DNA of 64,000 nt from Rhizobiaceae bacterium MnEN-MB40S (GTDB lineage Bacteria > Pseudomonadota > Alphaproteobacteria > Rhizobiales > Rhizobiaceae): the NCBI GenBank assembly GCA_024343425.1, contig BRLC01000006.1, positions 1-64,000 on the forward strand, in the 5' to 3' direction. The notes below the pieces were generated by a model, which saw only the letters and a program-made list of their open reading frames with translations, was not told the origin of the DNA and ran no database searches. The translations under genes and the position numbers were made by a program. Shown piece after piece: positions 36,030 through 45,646 of the stretch (positions are counted from its first letter, which is position 1; the number at the start of each line of letters is the position of its first letter).

Positions 36030-36860
36030 ATGGAAGTCGTATCGAAATGGAAGTCGCACGGTGGGACGCAAGGCGTTTACCGTCACGCCTCCAACACCTG
36101 CTCTTGCGACATGACCTTCGCGGTCTTCGTTCCGCCCCAGGCCGAGGATGGTCCCTGCCCTGTTCTCTGGTATCTTTCGGGCCTGACCTGCACCCATGCG
36201 AACGTCATGGAAAAGGGCGAATACAGAAAAATGGCGTCCGAACTCGGCCTGATCATCGTTTGCCCCGACACCAGTCCGCGCGGCGACGCGGTGGCTGATG
36301 CGGAGGGATGGCAAATGGGAACCGGCGCAGGGTTCTATGTCGACGCCCGCGTCGACCCGTGGAAGCAGCACTACCAGATGTACAGCTATGTGACCGCGGA
36401 ACTGCCGTCGCTGATCGAAAAGAACTTCCCCGCGGACATGAAGAAACAGGGCGTCTTCGGCCACTCGATGGGCGGTCACGGCGCGCTGACCATCGCGTTG
36501 AAGAACCCGGAAACTTATAAGAGCTGTTCCGCCTTTGCGCCGATTGTCGAACCCTCGACGGCGGACTGGTCGGTCAAGGCGCTCGGCGCCTATCTCGGCG
36601 GCGGCCCGGAAGACTGGAAGGAGTACGACGCCTGTGCGCTTGTTTCCAGCGGCGCACGGTTTTCAGAGTTCCTGATCGATCAGGGAACAGCCGACGAGTT
36701 TCTCGACGACGGCCTGCGGCCGTGGCTGTTCGAGGAAGTCTGCAAGGACGCGGGAATTCCGCTGACGCTACGGATGCAGGAAGGCTACGACCATTCCTAC
36801 TATTTCATGTCGACTTTCATGGCTGATCATCTGCGCTGGCACGCCGATCGGCTGAAGTAG
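36030..36860 (+). CDS. fghA: S-formylglutathione hydrolase
   Basis: A 276-aa serine esterase that hydrolyses S-formylglutathione to formate and glutathione. The alpha/beta-hydrolase elbow is GHSMGGHGA, followed by the family-typical FAPIVEPSTADWS and the C-terminal His in EGYDHSYYFMSTF. The ATG at 36030 has GGAG 6 bases upstream. Together with frmA it completes formaldehyde oxidation. Confidence 0.95.
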   Translation: MEVVSKWKSHGGTQGVYRHASNTCSCDMTFAVFVPPQAEDGPCPVLWYLSGLTCTHANVMEKGEYRKMASELGLIIVCPDTSPRGDAVADAEGWQMGTGAGFYVDARVDPWKQHYQMYSYVTAELPSLIEKNFPADMKKQGVFGHSMGGHGALTIALKNPETYKSCSAFAPIVEPSTADWSVKALGAYLGGGPEDWKEYDACALVSSGARFSEFLIDQGTADEFLDDGLRPWLFEEVCKDAGIPLTLRMQEGYDHSYYFMSTFMADHLRWHADRLK

Positions 36861-36870
36861 CCTCGGCCGG

Positions 36871-38001
36871 TCATAGCGGATCGATGTCGCCCCGCGCCCA
36901 TTGATCCTGAACCTCGGCGGTGAAATCGCTGTAGCGCCCTTCGCCGATGGCGCGCCGAATGCCGGTCATGAGTTGCTGATAGTAGTGAAGATTGTTCCAG
37001 CTCAAAAGCATGCCGCCCAGTGTCTCGTTCGACCGAACAAGGTGGTGCAGGTAGGCGCGTGAATAGTCGCGCGCAGCCGGACACGACGATTCTTCATCCA
37101 GCGGACGCGGATCATCGGCGTGACGCGCGTTCCTGAGATTGACCTTGCCCCTGCGCGTGTAGGCAAGGCCGTGCCGTCCGGCCCGCGTCGGCATCACGCA
37201 GTCGAACATGTCGATGCCTTCCGCCACGGAGCGCACGATGTCATCCGGCGTGCCAACCCCCATGAGGTAGCGCGGGCGATCCGCCGGCAGCAGCGGACAC
37301 GTTGCCTGCAGCATCGCGAGCATCACGTCCTGCGGCTCGCCGACTGCGAGACCGCCGACGGCGTATCCCTTCAAATCCATCGCCGCAAGCGCGCTGGCAG
37401 AGCGTTCGCGCAAAGCGACGTCGTCCCCGCCCTGAACGATGCCGAACATCGCTTTGCCGGGTTGCTCGCCGAACGCCGTCTTGCAGCGCTCCGCCCACCG
37501 CAGCGACAACTCCATCGCCCGCTCGATCTCGGCGCGTTCCGCCGGCAGCCGCACGCATTCGTCGAGTTGCATCTGGATATCGGAATCGAGCAGCCCCTGG
37601 ATTTCGATTGAACGTTCCGGCGACATGTCGTGCCGGCTTCCGTCGACATGCGACTGGAACGTGACGCCCTGTTCCGTCACCTTGCGCAGCGCCGCCAGCG
37701 ACATGACTTGAAATCCGCCGGAATCGGTCAGGATCGGCTCCGGCCAGCGAGCGAACTCGTGCAACCCGCCCAACCGCGCGACACGTTCTGCGCCCGGCCG
37801 CAGCATCAGGTGATAGGTATTGCCGAGAATGATATCGGCGCCGAGTTCGCGCACCTGGTCCATATACATGGCCTTGACAGTCCCGCCGGTGCCGACGGGC
37901 ATAAAGGCCGGAGTGCGCACCTCGCCACGCGGCATGGAAATCTTGCCGCTGCGCGCTTGGCCGTCCGTCGACGACACCGTAAAGCCGAAATGCTCAGTCA
38001 T
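36871..38001 (-). CDS. tgt: Queuine tRNA-ribosyltransferase
   Basis: A 376-aa enzyme that swaps G34 for preQ1 in GUN tRNAs. It has the GTGGTVKAM start, the [10 protein letters not shown] catalytic Asp region, the GIVQGGDD segment, [13 protein letters not shown] and a zinc site near the C-terminus (the Cys-x-Cys part reads as [17 protein letters not shown]). The start overlaps the queA end by 8 bp, an operon for queuosine synthesis. Confidence 0.96.
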   Translation of the reverse strand: MTEHFGFTVSSTDGQARSGKISMPRGEVRTPAFMPVGTGGTVKAMYMDQVRELGADIILGNTYHLMLRPGAERVARLGGLHEFARWPEPILTDSGGFQVMSLAALRKVTEQGVTFQSHVDGSRHDMSPERSIEIQGLLDSDIQMQLDECVRLPAERAEIERAMELSLRWAERCKTAFGEQPGKAMFGIVQGGDDVALRERSASALAAMDLKGYAVGGLAVGEPQDVMLAMLQATCPLLPADRPRYLMGVGTPDDIVRSVAEGIDMFDCVMPTRAGRHGLAYTRRGKVNLRNARHADDPRPLDEESSCPAARDYSRAYLHHLVRSNETLGGMLLSWNNLHYYQQLMTGIRRAIGEGRYSDFTAEVQDQWARGDIDPL

Positions 38002-39091
38002 GATCCTGCTCCGCCCGCGAAAGCAGGCTTGAATCCCCGTATGAATAGAAACGATATCCGTTGTCGATAGCGTGGCGATAGGCCGCCAGCATTGTATCGC
38101 GCCCGCTGAACGCCGAAACAAGCATGAACAGGGTGGAGCGCGGCAGATGAAAATTGGTCATCAGCATGTCGACAAAGCGAAATCGGTAGCCGGGCGTAAT
38201 GAAAATATCCGTCGCGCCCCGCCACGGGCGCAACACGCCGTCTTCGCCAGCCGCGGTTTCCAGCAGGCGCAAGGACGTCGTTCCAACGGATACGATCCGT
38301 CCCCCCCGTCGCCGAACCGCGTTCAGCGCCTCCGCGACCCTGTCGCTCACCTCGCCGATTTCGGCGTGCATGACGTGGTTTTCCGTATCATCCGCCTTGA
38401 CCGGCAGAAACGTGCCGGCGCCAACATGCAGGGTCACGAAATGCCGCTCGACGCCATGACGCTCAAGTTCCGTCAGCAGATCCTCGGTAAAATGCAATCC
38501 AGCCGTTGGGGCCGCCACTGCGCCGTCATGCTGCGCATACACCGTCTGGTAGTCTGCAAGGTCACGGCTGTCCTCCGGACGTTTCGAGGCGATGTAGGGC
38601 GGAAGCGGCACGTGCCCTTCCGCGGCGATCGCCCTGTCCAGTTCGGGACCGGAAAAATCGAATTTGAGGGTAGCCTCTCCGCCTTCGCCCCTGCTTTCGA
38701 CGACACCGGACAGGGTTCCAGCGAAACAAGTCTCGTCGTACTTGCCGAATGAAAAGCGGTCACCCGCCTTGATGCGCTTGGCGGGACGAACGAATGCCTT
38801 CCAGCAATCGTCGGCGACACGCATGTGCAGTGTCGCGGAAAGGTGCGAAACCGCCTCACCATCCGGCGTCTGCCGGAGCCGCCTTCCTTCCAGTTGCGCC
38901 GGAATGACCCGCGTGTCGTTGAACACGAGAGCGTCGCCAGGTCTCAGGAAATCGACGAGATCACGCACGGTGTGGTCGGACAGCTTCCCTTGGGGCCCAA
39001 CCCGCAGCAGCTTGGCGCTGTCGCGCGGCGACGCAGGCCGCAAGGCGATGCGGTCTTCAGGCAGGTCGAAATCGAAAAGGTCAACACGCAT
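37994..39091 (-). CDS. queA: S-adenosylmethionine:tRNA ribosyltransferase-isomerase
   Basis: A 365-aa enzyme that adds the cyclopentene ring precursor from AdoMet to preQ1-tRNA, the step after Tgt. Family blocks: [49 protein letters not shown] and the C-terminal [17 protein letters not shown]. It precedes tgt on the same transcript. Confidence 0.96.
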   Translation of the reverse strand: MRVDLFDFDLPEDRIALRPASPRDSAKLLRVGPQGKLSDHTVRDLVDFLRPGDALVFNDTRVIPAQLEGRRLRQTPDGEAVSHLSATLHMRVADDCWKAFVRPAKRIKAGDRFSFGKYDETCFAGTLSGVVESRGEGGEATLKFDFSGPELDRAIAAEGHVPLPPYIASKRPEDSRDLADYQTVYAQHDGAVAAPTAGLHFTEDLLTELERHGVERHFVTLHVGAGTFLPVKADDTENHVMHAEIGEVSDRVAEALNAVRRRGGRIVSVGTTSLRLLETAAGEDGVLRPWRGATDIFITPGYRFRFVDMLMTNFHLPRSTLFMLVSAFSGRDTMLAAYRHAIDNGYRFYSYGDSSLLSRAEQDHD

Positions 39092-39156
39092 ATCGTATCA
39101 ATCAAAACGCCCGCGTCGGCAACGCGGGCGCTCCACAAACTCGATGAAACCCGGAA

Positions 39157-39630
39157 TCAGAGGTCGGCTGCGACCCGCATCGACGTGATGCTGTCCGGAT
39201 CGCGAACGGGTTCGCCACGCTTGATCTGATCCACGGCGTCCATGCCTTCAATGACCTGACCCCAAACGCTGTACTGACGATTGAGGAAAGGAGCGTCATC
39301 GAAGCAGATGAAGAACTGGGAATTGGCGGAGTGCGGGTTTTGCGCGCGCGCCATCGAGCACGTGCCGCGAACGTGGCTCATGTTGTTGAACTCGGACTGA
39401 AGGTCAGGCTTGTCCGATCCACCCATTCCGGTGCCCGTGGGATCGCCCGTCTGAGCCATGAACCCTTCGATCACGCGGTGAAACACCACGCCGTCATAGA
39501 AGTTTTCGCGGCTGAGCGACTTGATGCGCTCCACGTGCTTGGGCGCAACATCGGGAAACAGCTCGATGACGACCTTTCCCTTTGTTGTTTCCATGACGAT
39601 GGTGTTTTCAGGGTCCTTGTAGTCGGCCAA
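39157..39630 (-). CDS. ppiB: Cytoplasmic peptidyl-prolyl isomerase (cyclophilin)
   Basis: A 157-aa cyclophilin. The active-site signatures are FHRVIEGFMAQTGDPTGTG and NSQFFICFDDAPFLN. It has no signal peptide, so is cytosolic. It starts with TTG at 39630, backed by GGAGAG a few bases upstream. It is paired with a periplasmic cyclophilin immediately upstream. Confidence 0.93.
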   Translation of the reverse strand: MADYKDPENTIVMETTKGKVVIELFPDVAPKHVERIKSLSRENFYDGVVFHRVIEGFMAQTGDPTGTGMGGSDKPDLQSEFNNMSHVRGTCSMARAQNPHSANSQFFICFDDAPFLNRQYSVWGQVIEGMDAVDQIKRGEPVRDPDSITSMRVAADL

Positions 39631-39647
39631 TAGTACTCTCCTTGTCT

Positions 39648-40223
39648 TCAGGAACCGGTGCGAACGGTGATCATGCGATCGGGATCCGCGACCACGCCAT
39701 TCTGCGCCTTGTCGCCAAGCTTGATGTTTTCAACGTGATCCATACCGTCGATGACCCGGCCAAATACCGTATAATCGCCGTTCAGGAAATGGCCATCTTC
39801 CAGCATGATGAAGAATTGCGAATTCGCGGAATCCGGATTCTGTGCTCGCGCCATGCCGACAACGCCCTTGTCGAATGGCACATCGGAGAATTCCTGCTTG
39901 AGATCAGGCATATCCGATCCACCCGTGCCGGCGCGCCGGGGCTGGAAACCCTCTTCCATGTCGCCGAACTGAACGTCGCCCGTTTGCGCCATGAAACCTT
40001 CGATCACCCGATGGAAGGCGACGTTGTCGTAGGCTCCGTCAGCAGCGAGCTTCTTGATTCTCTCGACGTGGTTAGGCGCAACATCCGGCAGCAACTCGAT
40101 AACGACATCCCCGTCCTTCAGGGAAATGGTCAGCGTGTTTTCCGGCGTGGCCTGCGCGTTTGCGACGCCGACAAGACCGAACACAAACATCGCTGCGCCC
40201 ACTGCAATACTCAATAATTTCAT
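39648..40223 (-). CDS. ppiA: Periplasmic peptidyl-prolyl isomerase (cyclophilin)
   Basis: A 191-aa cyclophilin with a signal peptide (MKLLSIAVGAAMFVFGLVGVANA, cleavage after ANA). The catalytic blocks are FHRVIEGFMAQTGDVQFG and NSQFFIMLEDGHFLNG. It folds periplasmic proteins. The ATG at 40223 has AGGAG upstream. It is closely related to its downstream neighbour, which points to an old gene duplication. Confidence 0.93.
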   Translation of the reverse strand: MKLLSIAVGAAMFVFGLVGVANAQATPENTLTISLKDGDVVIELLPDVAPNHVERIKKLAADGAYDNVAFHRVIEGFMAQTGDVQFGDMEEGFQPRRAGTGGSDMPDLKQEFSDVPFDKGVVGMARAQNPDSANSQFFIMLEDGHFLNGDYTVFGRVIDGMDHVENIKLGDKAQNGVVADPDRMITVRTGS

Positions 40224-40267
40224 GGTGACTCCTGTTCTGGATCTGACGGATGGACATCCGCGAAGCC

Positions 40268-40759
40268 TCAAGAATGTTTTTTAGCAAGAGCCCTGAAAAC
40301 CGGGCCAGGCACAAAGGCTTCGACGTCTCCGCCCATGGCCGCGATCTGCCTGACCAATGTGGCGGTAATGGGCCGGTTGAGCGGGCTCGCGGGAAGAAAT
40401 ACGGTCTGGACTTCCGACGCCATCTGCCGGTTCATGCCGGCCATCTGCATTTCGAAATCAAGATCAGTGCCGTCACGCAAACCGCGCATCAGGATGGAGG
40501 CGTTGTTTTCGCGCGCCGCGTCAACGGCAAGTTTACTGAAAGACACCACTGTGACCCGTTCCTGTTGGCCCGGCAGGGCCTCGGCGAGGGATTCGACGAT
40601 CAGCGCCGCGCGCTCTTCAAAGCTGAAGAGCGGCTTCTTGGTGTCGTGAATTCCAATACCGACAACAAGGTGATCGACGATATTGAGAGACTGCATCAGA
40701 ATGTCGAGATGACCGTTCGTGATCGGATCGAATGATCCCGGATAAAAGGCTGTGGTCAT
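40268..40759 (-). CDS. coaD: Phosphopantetheine adenylyltransferase
   Basis: A 163-aa enzyme of coenzyme A synthesis. It has the nucleotidyltransferase HxGH-type start ([17 protein letters not shown]), the [19 protein letters not shown] segment and the C-terminal (S/A)[12 protein letters not shown] part. Length is normal. First gene of the coaD-ppiA-ppiB-queA-tgt run. Confidence 0.96.
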   Translation of the reverse strand: MTTAFYPGSFDPITNGHLDILMQSLNIVDHLVVGIGIHDTKKPLFSFEERAALIVESLAEALPGQQERVTVVSFSKLAVDAARENNASILMRGLRDGTDLDFEMQMAGMNRQMASEVQTVFLPASPLNRPITATLVRQIAAMGGDVEAFVPGPVFRALAKKHS

Positions 40760-40937
40760 GGTATCACCCCGCTTAAGGTCGCCCGTTCCTGCTGAATAGC
40801 TGACCGCTTGTCAAGCCTGACGCCATTTCTTCAATGGTTTCAGGCTGTTCTTAATATGAATGCAATATGAACGCGAGCTTCAGCACCCCTTAAGATTACT
40901 CGGCTATGATTAGGCCAGAAATTCGAGGAGTGTCGTT

Positions 40938-41054
40938 ATGTTCATTCTAGCAATCACAGGCGCTGCGTTCGTTGCGACCGTATTCGCGTCAGCTTTTCTT
41001 CTGGCGGCGCCGCGCGAAGAACTGGGCGCCACACGGCCTGGCAGGCGCGTCTGA
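40938..41054 (+). CDS. 38-aa membrane-type small protein
   Basis: MFILAITGAAFVATVFASAF followed by LLAAPREELGATRPGRRV: one hydrophobic helix and a short positive tail. GAGGAG stands 7 bases before the ATG, which is unusually good for a random frame. It lies alone between coaD and gyrA. Function unknown. Confidence 0.5.
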   Translation: MFILAITGAAFVATVFASAFLLAAPREELGATRPGRRV

Positions 41055-41203
41055 AGTCTTTTGCCATCAAAATGCCGTCAAGGGCTGTAATATCACATAT
41101 TTGTTGATCGATATTGCAAGCTGTGACTTCGGCACTACATTAAAGCCAAGATTGCGGCACAGGTTGCTGAACAACGATGTAACCAAGGCAAGGATGAACG
41201 GGC

Positions 41204-41347
41204 ATGATTACGGTACTTTCACTCTCGGCAGTTTTGATCGCAGCCATTTTGCTCGCGAACATGAGTGGCGCCGTTCTTGCCATGAAACAGCAGCAATCAC
41301 GAATTGCAGTGCGGAGCCAGAGCCGTCCCCCCCGAAATGCTCGATAG
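41204..41347 (+). CDS. 47-aa membrane-type small protein
   Basis: MITVLSLSAVLIAAILLANMSG, then a basic tail rich in Gln and Arg (QQQSRIAVRSQSRPPRNAR). AAGGA lies 9 bases before the ATG, and a strong terminator follows 50 bp after the stop. It shares the helix-plus-basic-tail pattern of the 38-aa gene upstream, so both may be related or belong to one transcript. Confidence 0.5.
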   Translation: MITVLSLSAVLIAAILLANMSGAVLAMKQQQSRIAVRSQSRPPRNAR

Positions 41348-41400
41348 TTCCCGCTGCATAGGGTAGTTTCTGACCTCCAGTTGAAACACCCTCTACCCCG

Positions 41401-41437
41401 AGCCCGGATGGTTCCCCCGCCATCCGGGCTTCTTTAT
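41401..41437 (+). terminator. Rho-independent terminator before gyrA end
   Basis: AGCCCGGATGG, loop, CCATCCGGGCT followed by TCTTTATT on the plus strand. The stem is 11 bp and GC-rich. The T-run exists only on the plus strand, so it ends rightward transcripts such as those of the small ORFs. Confidence 0.85.
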
Positions 41438-41451
41438 TGGACAATCGTCAA

Positions 41452-44271
41452 TCAGCTTTCGCTTTCATCGTCGGATGGCGTAGCGGGAGACTGATCGGCG
41501 CTTTCATTTTCTCCTTCGACGGCGGCCTCTTCGGCTTCCTCTTCCGGTTCGTTGATCCTTTCAACAGAGACGACTGCCTCGTCGGCGGCGGTCGAAAAGA
41601 TCGTCACGCCCTTCGTCGCCCTGCTGGCGATTCGGATACCCTCGACCGGCACCCGAATGAGCTGTCCGCGATTGGACACGAGCATGATCTGATCTTCGTT
41701 CTCGACCGGGAAGGTCGCAACCAGCGGTCCGATTTCATCCACCTTGGCGGTGTCGGTCGCCCGAATGCCCTTGCCTCCGCGTCCGGAGATACGGAAGTCG
41801 TATGAAGACGATCTCTTGCCATATCCCTTTTCGCTGATCGTCAGGACAAATTGCTCCCGAGCCTGCAGTTCCTGCAGTCTCTCTTCGGTCATTTCGGATT
41901 CGGCCGCGTCTGTGTCGGCGTCCTCTCCGACCAGTTCCACGTCGCCCGCCCTGCTCCACTTGATGTATTGCGAGCGTTCAGCCGGCGTCGCTTCGACATG
42001 AGCGAGGATGGCCATCGAAATGACCCTGTCGCCATCGGCCATGGCGATGCCGCGCACCCCTATCGAATTGCGGCCGGCGAAGACGCGCACATCGGTTACC
42101 GGGAAGCGGATGCACTGTCCGAGAGCGGTTGTGAGCAAAACGTCGTCGAATTCGTTGCAGGTTTCGACATTCAGGATTTCGTCCTGTTCGTCGTCCAGCT
42201 TCATCGCGATCTTGCCGTTGCGATTGACCTGAACGAAATCCGACAACTTGTTGCGGCGGACTGTGCCGCGGGTCGTCGAGAACATGACGTCGAGTTCGCT
42301 CCAGCTGTCCTCGTCCTCCGGCAAAGGCATGATGGAGGTGATGCGCTCGCCCTGTTGCAGCGGAAGCGTATTGATCAGCGCCTTGCCCCTGGATTGCGGC
42401 GTGCCGATCGGCAAACGCCAGACCTTGAGCTTGTAGACGATGCCGCGCGAGGAGAAGAACAGGATAGGCGTATGCGTATTGGCGACGAAAAGCCTCGAAA
42501 CGAAATCCTCGTCGCGCGTCGACATGCCGGACCGACCCTTGCCGCCTCTGCGCTGGGCGCGGTAGGTGACGAGCGGAACGCGCTTTATGTAGCCGGAGTG
42601 CGTGACGGTGACGACCATATCTTCGCGCGCAATGAGGTCTTCGTCCTCCATATCCGCGCCACCTTCAAGAATCTCCGTGCGGCGCGGCGTTGCGAACTCG
42701 TCGCGCACATCGGTCAGTTCCTGCTTGACGATCTCCATGATCCGCATCCGCGAGGACAGGATATCCAGATAGTCCTTGATCTCGTCGCCGATCGCGTTGA
42801 GTTCGTCCGCAATTTCGTCGCGGCCGAGCGCGGTCAGGCGCGCAAGACGCAGTTCGAGAATGGCGCGCGCCTGTTCCTCGGACAGATTGTAGGTTCCATC
42901 CTCGTTGATGCGATGTCGCGGATCGTCGATCAGCAGGATCAACGCCTCGACATCCCTGGCCGGCCAGCGCCGCTCCATCAACTGCTCTCGGGCGGTCGCC
43001 GGATCAGGCGCGCGCCGGATAAGGTTGATCACCTCGTCGATATTGGCGACGGCGATCGCGAGGCCCACGAGGACGTGCGCGCGTTCGCGCGCCTTGTTGA
43101 GCAGGAACTTCGTGCGGCGGCTGACGACCTCTTCCCTGAAGGCGATGAAGGCCTTCAGCATGTCCATCAGCGTCAGTTGTTCCGGCTTGCCGCCATTCAA
43201 CGCCACCATGTTGCAGCCGAACGAGGTCTGCAGCGGCGTGTAGCGATAAAGCTGGTTGATCACGACGTCGGCGACGGCGTCCCGCTTCAGTTCGATAACG
43301 ACGCGATAACCTTCGCGATCGGATTCGTCGCGAATGTCGGAGATGCCTTCAATCCGCTTCTCACGAACGAGCTCCGCCATCTTCTCGATCATGCCCGCCT
43401 TGTTCACCTGGTACGGGATTTCGGTGATGATGATGGCTTCGCGCTCATTGCGAATATGCTCGGTGGACACCTTGCCGCGCATCAGCACGGAGCCGCGCCC
43501 GGTCTCGTAAGCGCTGCGAATGCCGGAACGCCCCAGTATCAGACCGCCTGTCGGGAAATCCGGCCCGGGAATGATCTGCAGGAGCTCCATGAGATCAATG
43601 GAGGGATTGTCTATGACTGCTATGCAGCCGTCGATAACTTCGCCAAGATTGTGAGGTGGAATATTAGTCGCCATGCCGACAGCGATGCCGCCGGCGCCGT
43701 TGACGAGCAGATTGGGAAACCGCGCAGGCAAGACCCGGGGCTCGCTCGCGGACGCGTCGTAGTTCTCCTGAAAGTCGACGGTGTCCTTGTCGATATCCTC
43801 GAGAAGATCATGCGCGACCTTGGCGAGACGCGATTCCGTATAACGCATCGCCGCCGGCGGGTCGCCGTCGACCGAACCGAAATTGCCCTGCCCGTCGATG
43901 AGCGGCACGCGCATGGAAAAATCCTGCGCCATGCGCACCATCGCGTCATAAATCGCCTGGTCGCCATGGGGGTGATATTTACCCATGACGTCACCGATGA
44001 TGCGCGACGACTTCACATATTTGCGGTTCCAGTGAAAACCGCCTTCATGCATGGCGTAGAGGATGCGACGGTGCACCGGCTTCAGCCCGTCCCTGACATC
44101 CGGCAGGGCGCGACTGACGATGACGCTCATTGCATAGGAGAGATAGGAGCGCTGCATCTCCTCCATGATGGAGACCGGCTCGATGCCGGACGGTCCGGAG
44201 GGCGGTGTGAGCGAATTATCGTGTTCTGACAAAAACTGGCCTGTCTGTGTAAAGCGAATCGTTACCGTCAT
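41452..44271 (-). CDS. gyrA: DNA gyrase subunit A
   Basis: A 939-aa type II topoisomerase subunit. The breakage-reunion domain has the catalytic Tyr144 (AAMRYTESR, numbered from this start) and the GyrA box region ([12 protein letters not shown]) begins the C-terminal beta-pinwheel. At the position of E. coli Ser83 (residue 105 here) the sequence reads HGDQAIYD, so Gln replaces Ser, while the Asp87 equivalent is kept. An acidic tail closes the protein. The first 20 or so residues have no family match, so the true start may be the internal TTG (LSEHDN). Confidence 0.96.
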   Translation of the reverse strand: MTVTIRFTQTGQFLSEHDNSLTPPSGPSGIEPVSIMEEMQRSYLSYAMSVIVSRALPDVRDGLKPVHRRILYAMHEGGFHWNRKYVKSSRIIGDVMGKYHPHGDQAIYDAMVRMAQDFSMRVPLIDGQGNFGSVDGDPPAAMRYTESRLAKVAHDLLEDIDKDTVDFQENYDASASEPRVLPARFPNLLVNGAGGIAVGMATNIPPHNLGEVIDGCIAVIDNPSIDLMELLQIIPGPDFPTGGLILGRSGIRSAYETGRGSVLMRGKVSTEHIRNEREAIIITEIPYQVNKAGMIEKMAELVREKRIEGISDIRDESDREGYRVVIELKRDAVADVVINQLYRYTPLQTSFGCNMVALNGGKPEQLTLMDMLKAFIAFREEVVSRRTKFLLNKARERAHVLVGLAIAVANIDEVINLIRRAPDPATAREQLMERRWPARDVEALILLIDDPRHRINEDGTYNLSEEQARAILELRLARLTALGRDEIADELNAIGDEIKDYLDILSSRMRIMEIVKQELTDVRDEFATPRRTEILEGGADMEDEDLIAREDMVVTVTHSGYIKRVPLVTYRAQRRGGKGRSGMSTRDEDFVSRLFVANTHTPILFFSSRGIVYKLKVWRLPIGTPQSRGKALINTLPLQQGERITSIMPLPEDEDSWSELDVMFSTTRGTVRRNKLSDFVQVNRNGKIAMKLDDEQDEILNVETCNEFDDVLLTTALGQCIRFPVTDVRVFAGRNSIGVRGIAMADGDRVISMAILAHVEATPAERSQYIKWSRAGDVELVGEDADTDAAESEMTEERLQELQAREQFVLTISEKGYGKRSSSYDFRISGRGGKGIRATDTAKVDEIGPLVATFPVENEDQIMLVSNRGQLIRVPVEGIRIASRATKGVTIFSTAADEAVVSVERINEPEEEAEEAAVEGENESADQSPATPSDDESES

Positions 44272-44536
44272 TTATAGCCGATCGGCCGCAGAAACGCCAA
44301 CTTGAGACGCGTTTTAAGGGTCTCCGTTTGTTATTTGTTTTCATAATCTTAAACTGGATTTTTCGAGGCGCTTGAGGATGTTTTACGCGGCGCCGACGCC
44401 AATTCCGCGAAATCCGGGATCCAATCGGAAAACAGTCGGTGATTCAGCCCCGTCATCCTTGGCTTGGGCGCCGGCGCCCGCATGTGCTATCAGGAAGGGA
44501 AAACTTCTCTCCTCGACGCGGTCCCGGTACACAGCA

Positions 44537-45166
44537 ATGCACGGTTACGAAGCCCTTCTGAACGCATTCCTGACGTTGATTGTGATCCTCGACCCGCCAG
44601 GCAATGCGCCGCTTTTCCTGGGATTGACCACCGATATGACGAAGGCGCAACGCTTCCAGGTGGCGCTCCGCGGCTCCATCATCGCCTTTGTAATTCTGAC
44701 CGTATTCGCAATCGCCGGCTCCGGAATCCTGTCGGCTTTCGGCATCACCATCGACGCATTCCGCGTCGCGGGCGGCTTGCTGCTGTTCTGGATCGCCTCC
44801 GAGATGATTTTCGAACGGCGCACCGCGCGCAAACAGCAAAGCGTTGACCGGAGCAATGCTGGCGACCATGTCAGCGACATAGCCGCATTTCCACTGGCGA
44901 TACCGCTGATCGCAGGCCCTGGCTCCATCTCCGCGGTCGTGCTGCTTTCGACCACATTTTCATCGCCGGTCGGCCGGCTGGAGCTTGTCGCAATCATCTT
45001 CGTGGCGATCGCCATCCTTTTCGCGACGCTCGCCATAGCGAATTCGCTCGACAGGTTTCTAGGTCAGACCGGTCGAGCCGTTCTCATCAGGCTTCTGGGC
45101 GTACTGCTGGCGGCGCTGTCAGTGCAATATGTTGCCGACGGGACGAAGGCGCTGTTCTCTTCATGA
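44537..45166 (+). CDS. MarC-family inner membrane protein
   Basis: A 209-aa protein with six membrane helices. It shows the family's start (LNAFLTLIVILDPPGNAPLFLGLT) and the AFPLAIPLIAGPGSISAVVLLS block. The function of MarC proteins is not established; the earlier antibiotic-resistance link was withdrawn for E. coli. The ATG at 44537 is the family start. It is separate from gyrA by a 265-bp gap with no clear element. Confidence 0.9.
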   Translation: MHGYEALLNAFLTLIVILDPPGNAPLFLGLTTDMTKAQRFQVALRGSIIAFVILTVFAIAGSGILSAFGITIDAFRVAGGLLLFWIASEMIFERRTARKQQSVDRSNAGDHVSDIAAFPLAIPLIAGPGSISAVVLLSTTFSSPVGRLELVAIIFVAIAILFATLAIANSLDRFLGQTGRAVLIRLLGVLLAALSVQYVADGTKALFSS

Positions 45167-45184
45167 AAGGAACTCGGATTCGGG

Positions 45185-45580
45185 TCACTGGCCTTTCGCC
45201 GCCAGGCGCATCAACTTGCGAAATTTCGGACAATCCATATGCGTCTCTGCGGGACAATCGGCGACGTGTCGGACAAGGCTGCTGAGCGCAGTGAGCCGTC
45301 GTATCTGGCTGTCCAGAATATTGGCTCGCTCATGCAGGGCGTCACGGGGCAAATCGGAAAATCCGTCTCGACCAAACATGTTCGATACTTCCGTCAGCGA
45401 GAACCCGGCCGCCTTCCCCAGGGATATGAGCGCGAGTTGGTCGAGCGTATCTGATTCATATTGCCGCCGCAGACCATGACGCGCGACCGGTTTGATCAAA
45501 CCGATTTCCTCGTAATAGCGCAAGGTGGATGGGGCAAGGCCGCTTCTCTGCGCAACCTCTCCGATATCGATCATTTTCAT
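45185..45580 (-). CDS. MerR-family regulator of the divergent MFS gene
   Basis: A 131-aa regulator: winged helix MKMIDIGEVAQRSGLAPSTLRYYEEIGLI, a dimer helix, and a C-terminal part with two Cys (DCPAETHMDCPKF). It lacks the CX2CXCX5C cluster of SoxR, so it is not an iron-sulfur SoxR. The ATG at 45580 begins only 5 bp from the shared dyad, so its mRNA would be nearly leaderless. It is divergent from the drug-transporter gene and probably controls it. Confidence 0.85.
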   Translation of the reverse strand: MKMIDIGEVAQRSGLAPSTLRYYEEIGLIKPVARHGLRRQYESDTLDQLALISLGKAAGFSLTEVSNMFGRDGFSDLPRDALHERANILDSQIRRLTALSSLVRHVADCPAETHMDCPKFRKLMRLAAKGQ

Positions 45581-45582
45581 GC

Positions 45583-45613
45583 TTGACCTCAAGTCGACTT
45601 GAAGTGGCAGGAT
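45583..45613 (+). promoter_or_regulatory. MerR-type promoter and SoxR-like dyad
   Basis: ACCTCAAGTCGACTTGAAGT (45586-45605) has a perfect TCAAGTCGACTTGA core and is close to the known SoxR box CCTCAAGTTAACTTGAGG. It lies in a 19-bp spacer between TTGACC (45583-45588) and CAGGAT (45608-45613), the stretched spacing that MerR regulators need. It would drive the MFS gene and overlap the MerR start. Confidence 0.75.
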
Positions 45614-45646
45614 GTCACTCCACAAGCGTTCACGCAAGGATTCAGC

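Noticed and set aside
41851..44229. Very long open frame (792 codons) antisense to gyrA
   Set aside because: The codon bias of high-GC gyrA opens the opposite frame; the protein is His/Arg/Asp-rich without any domain, and gyrA is certain.
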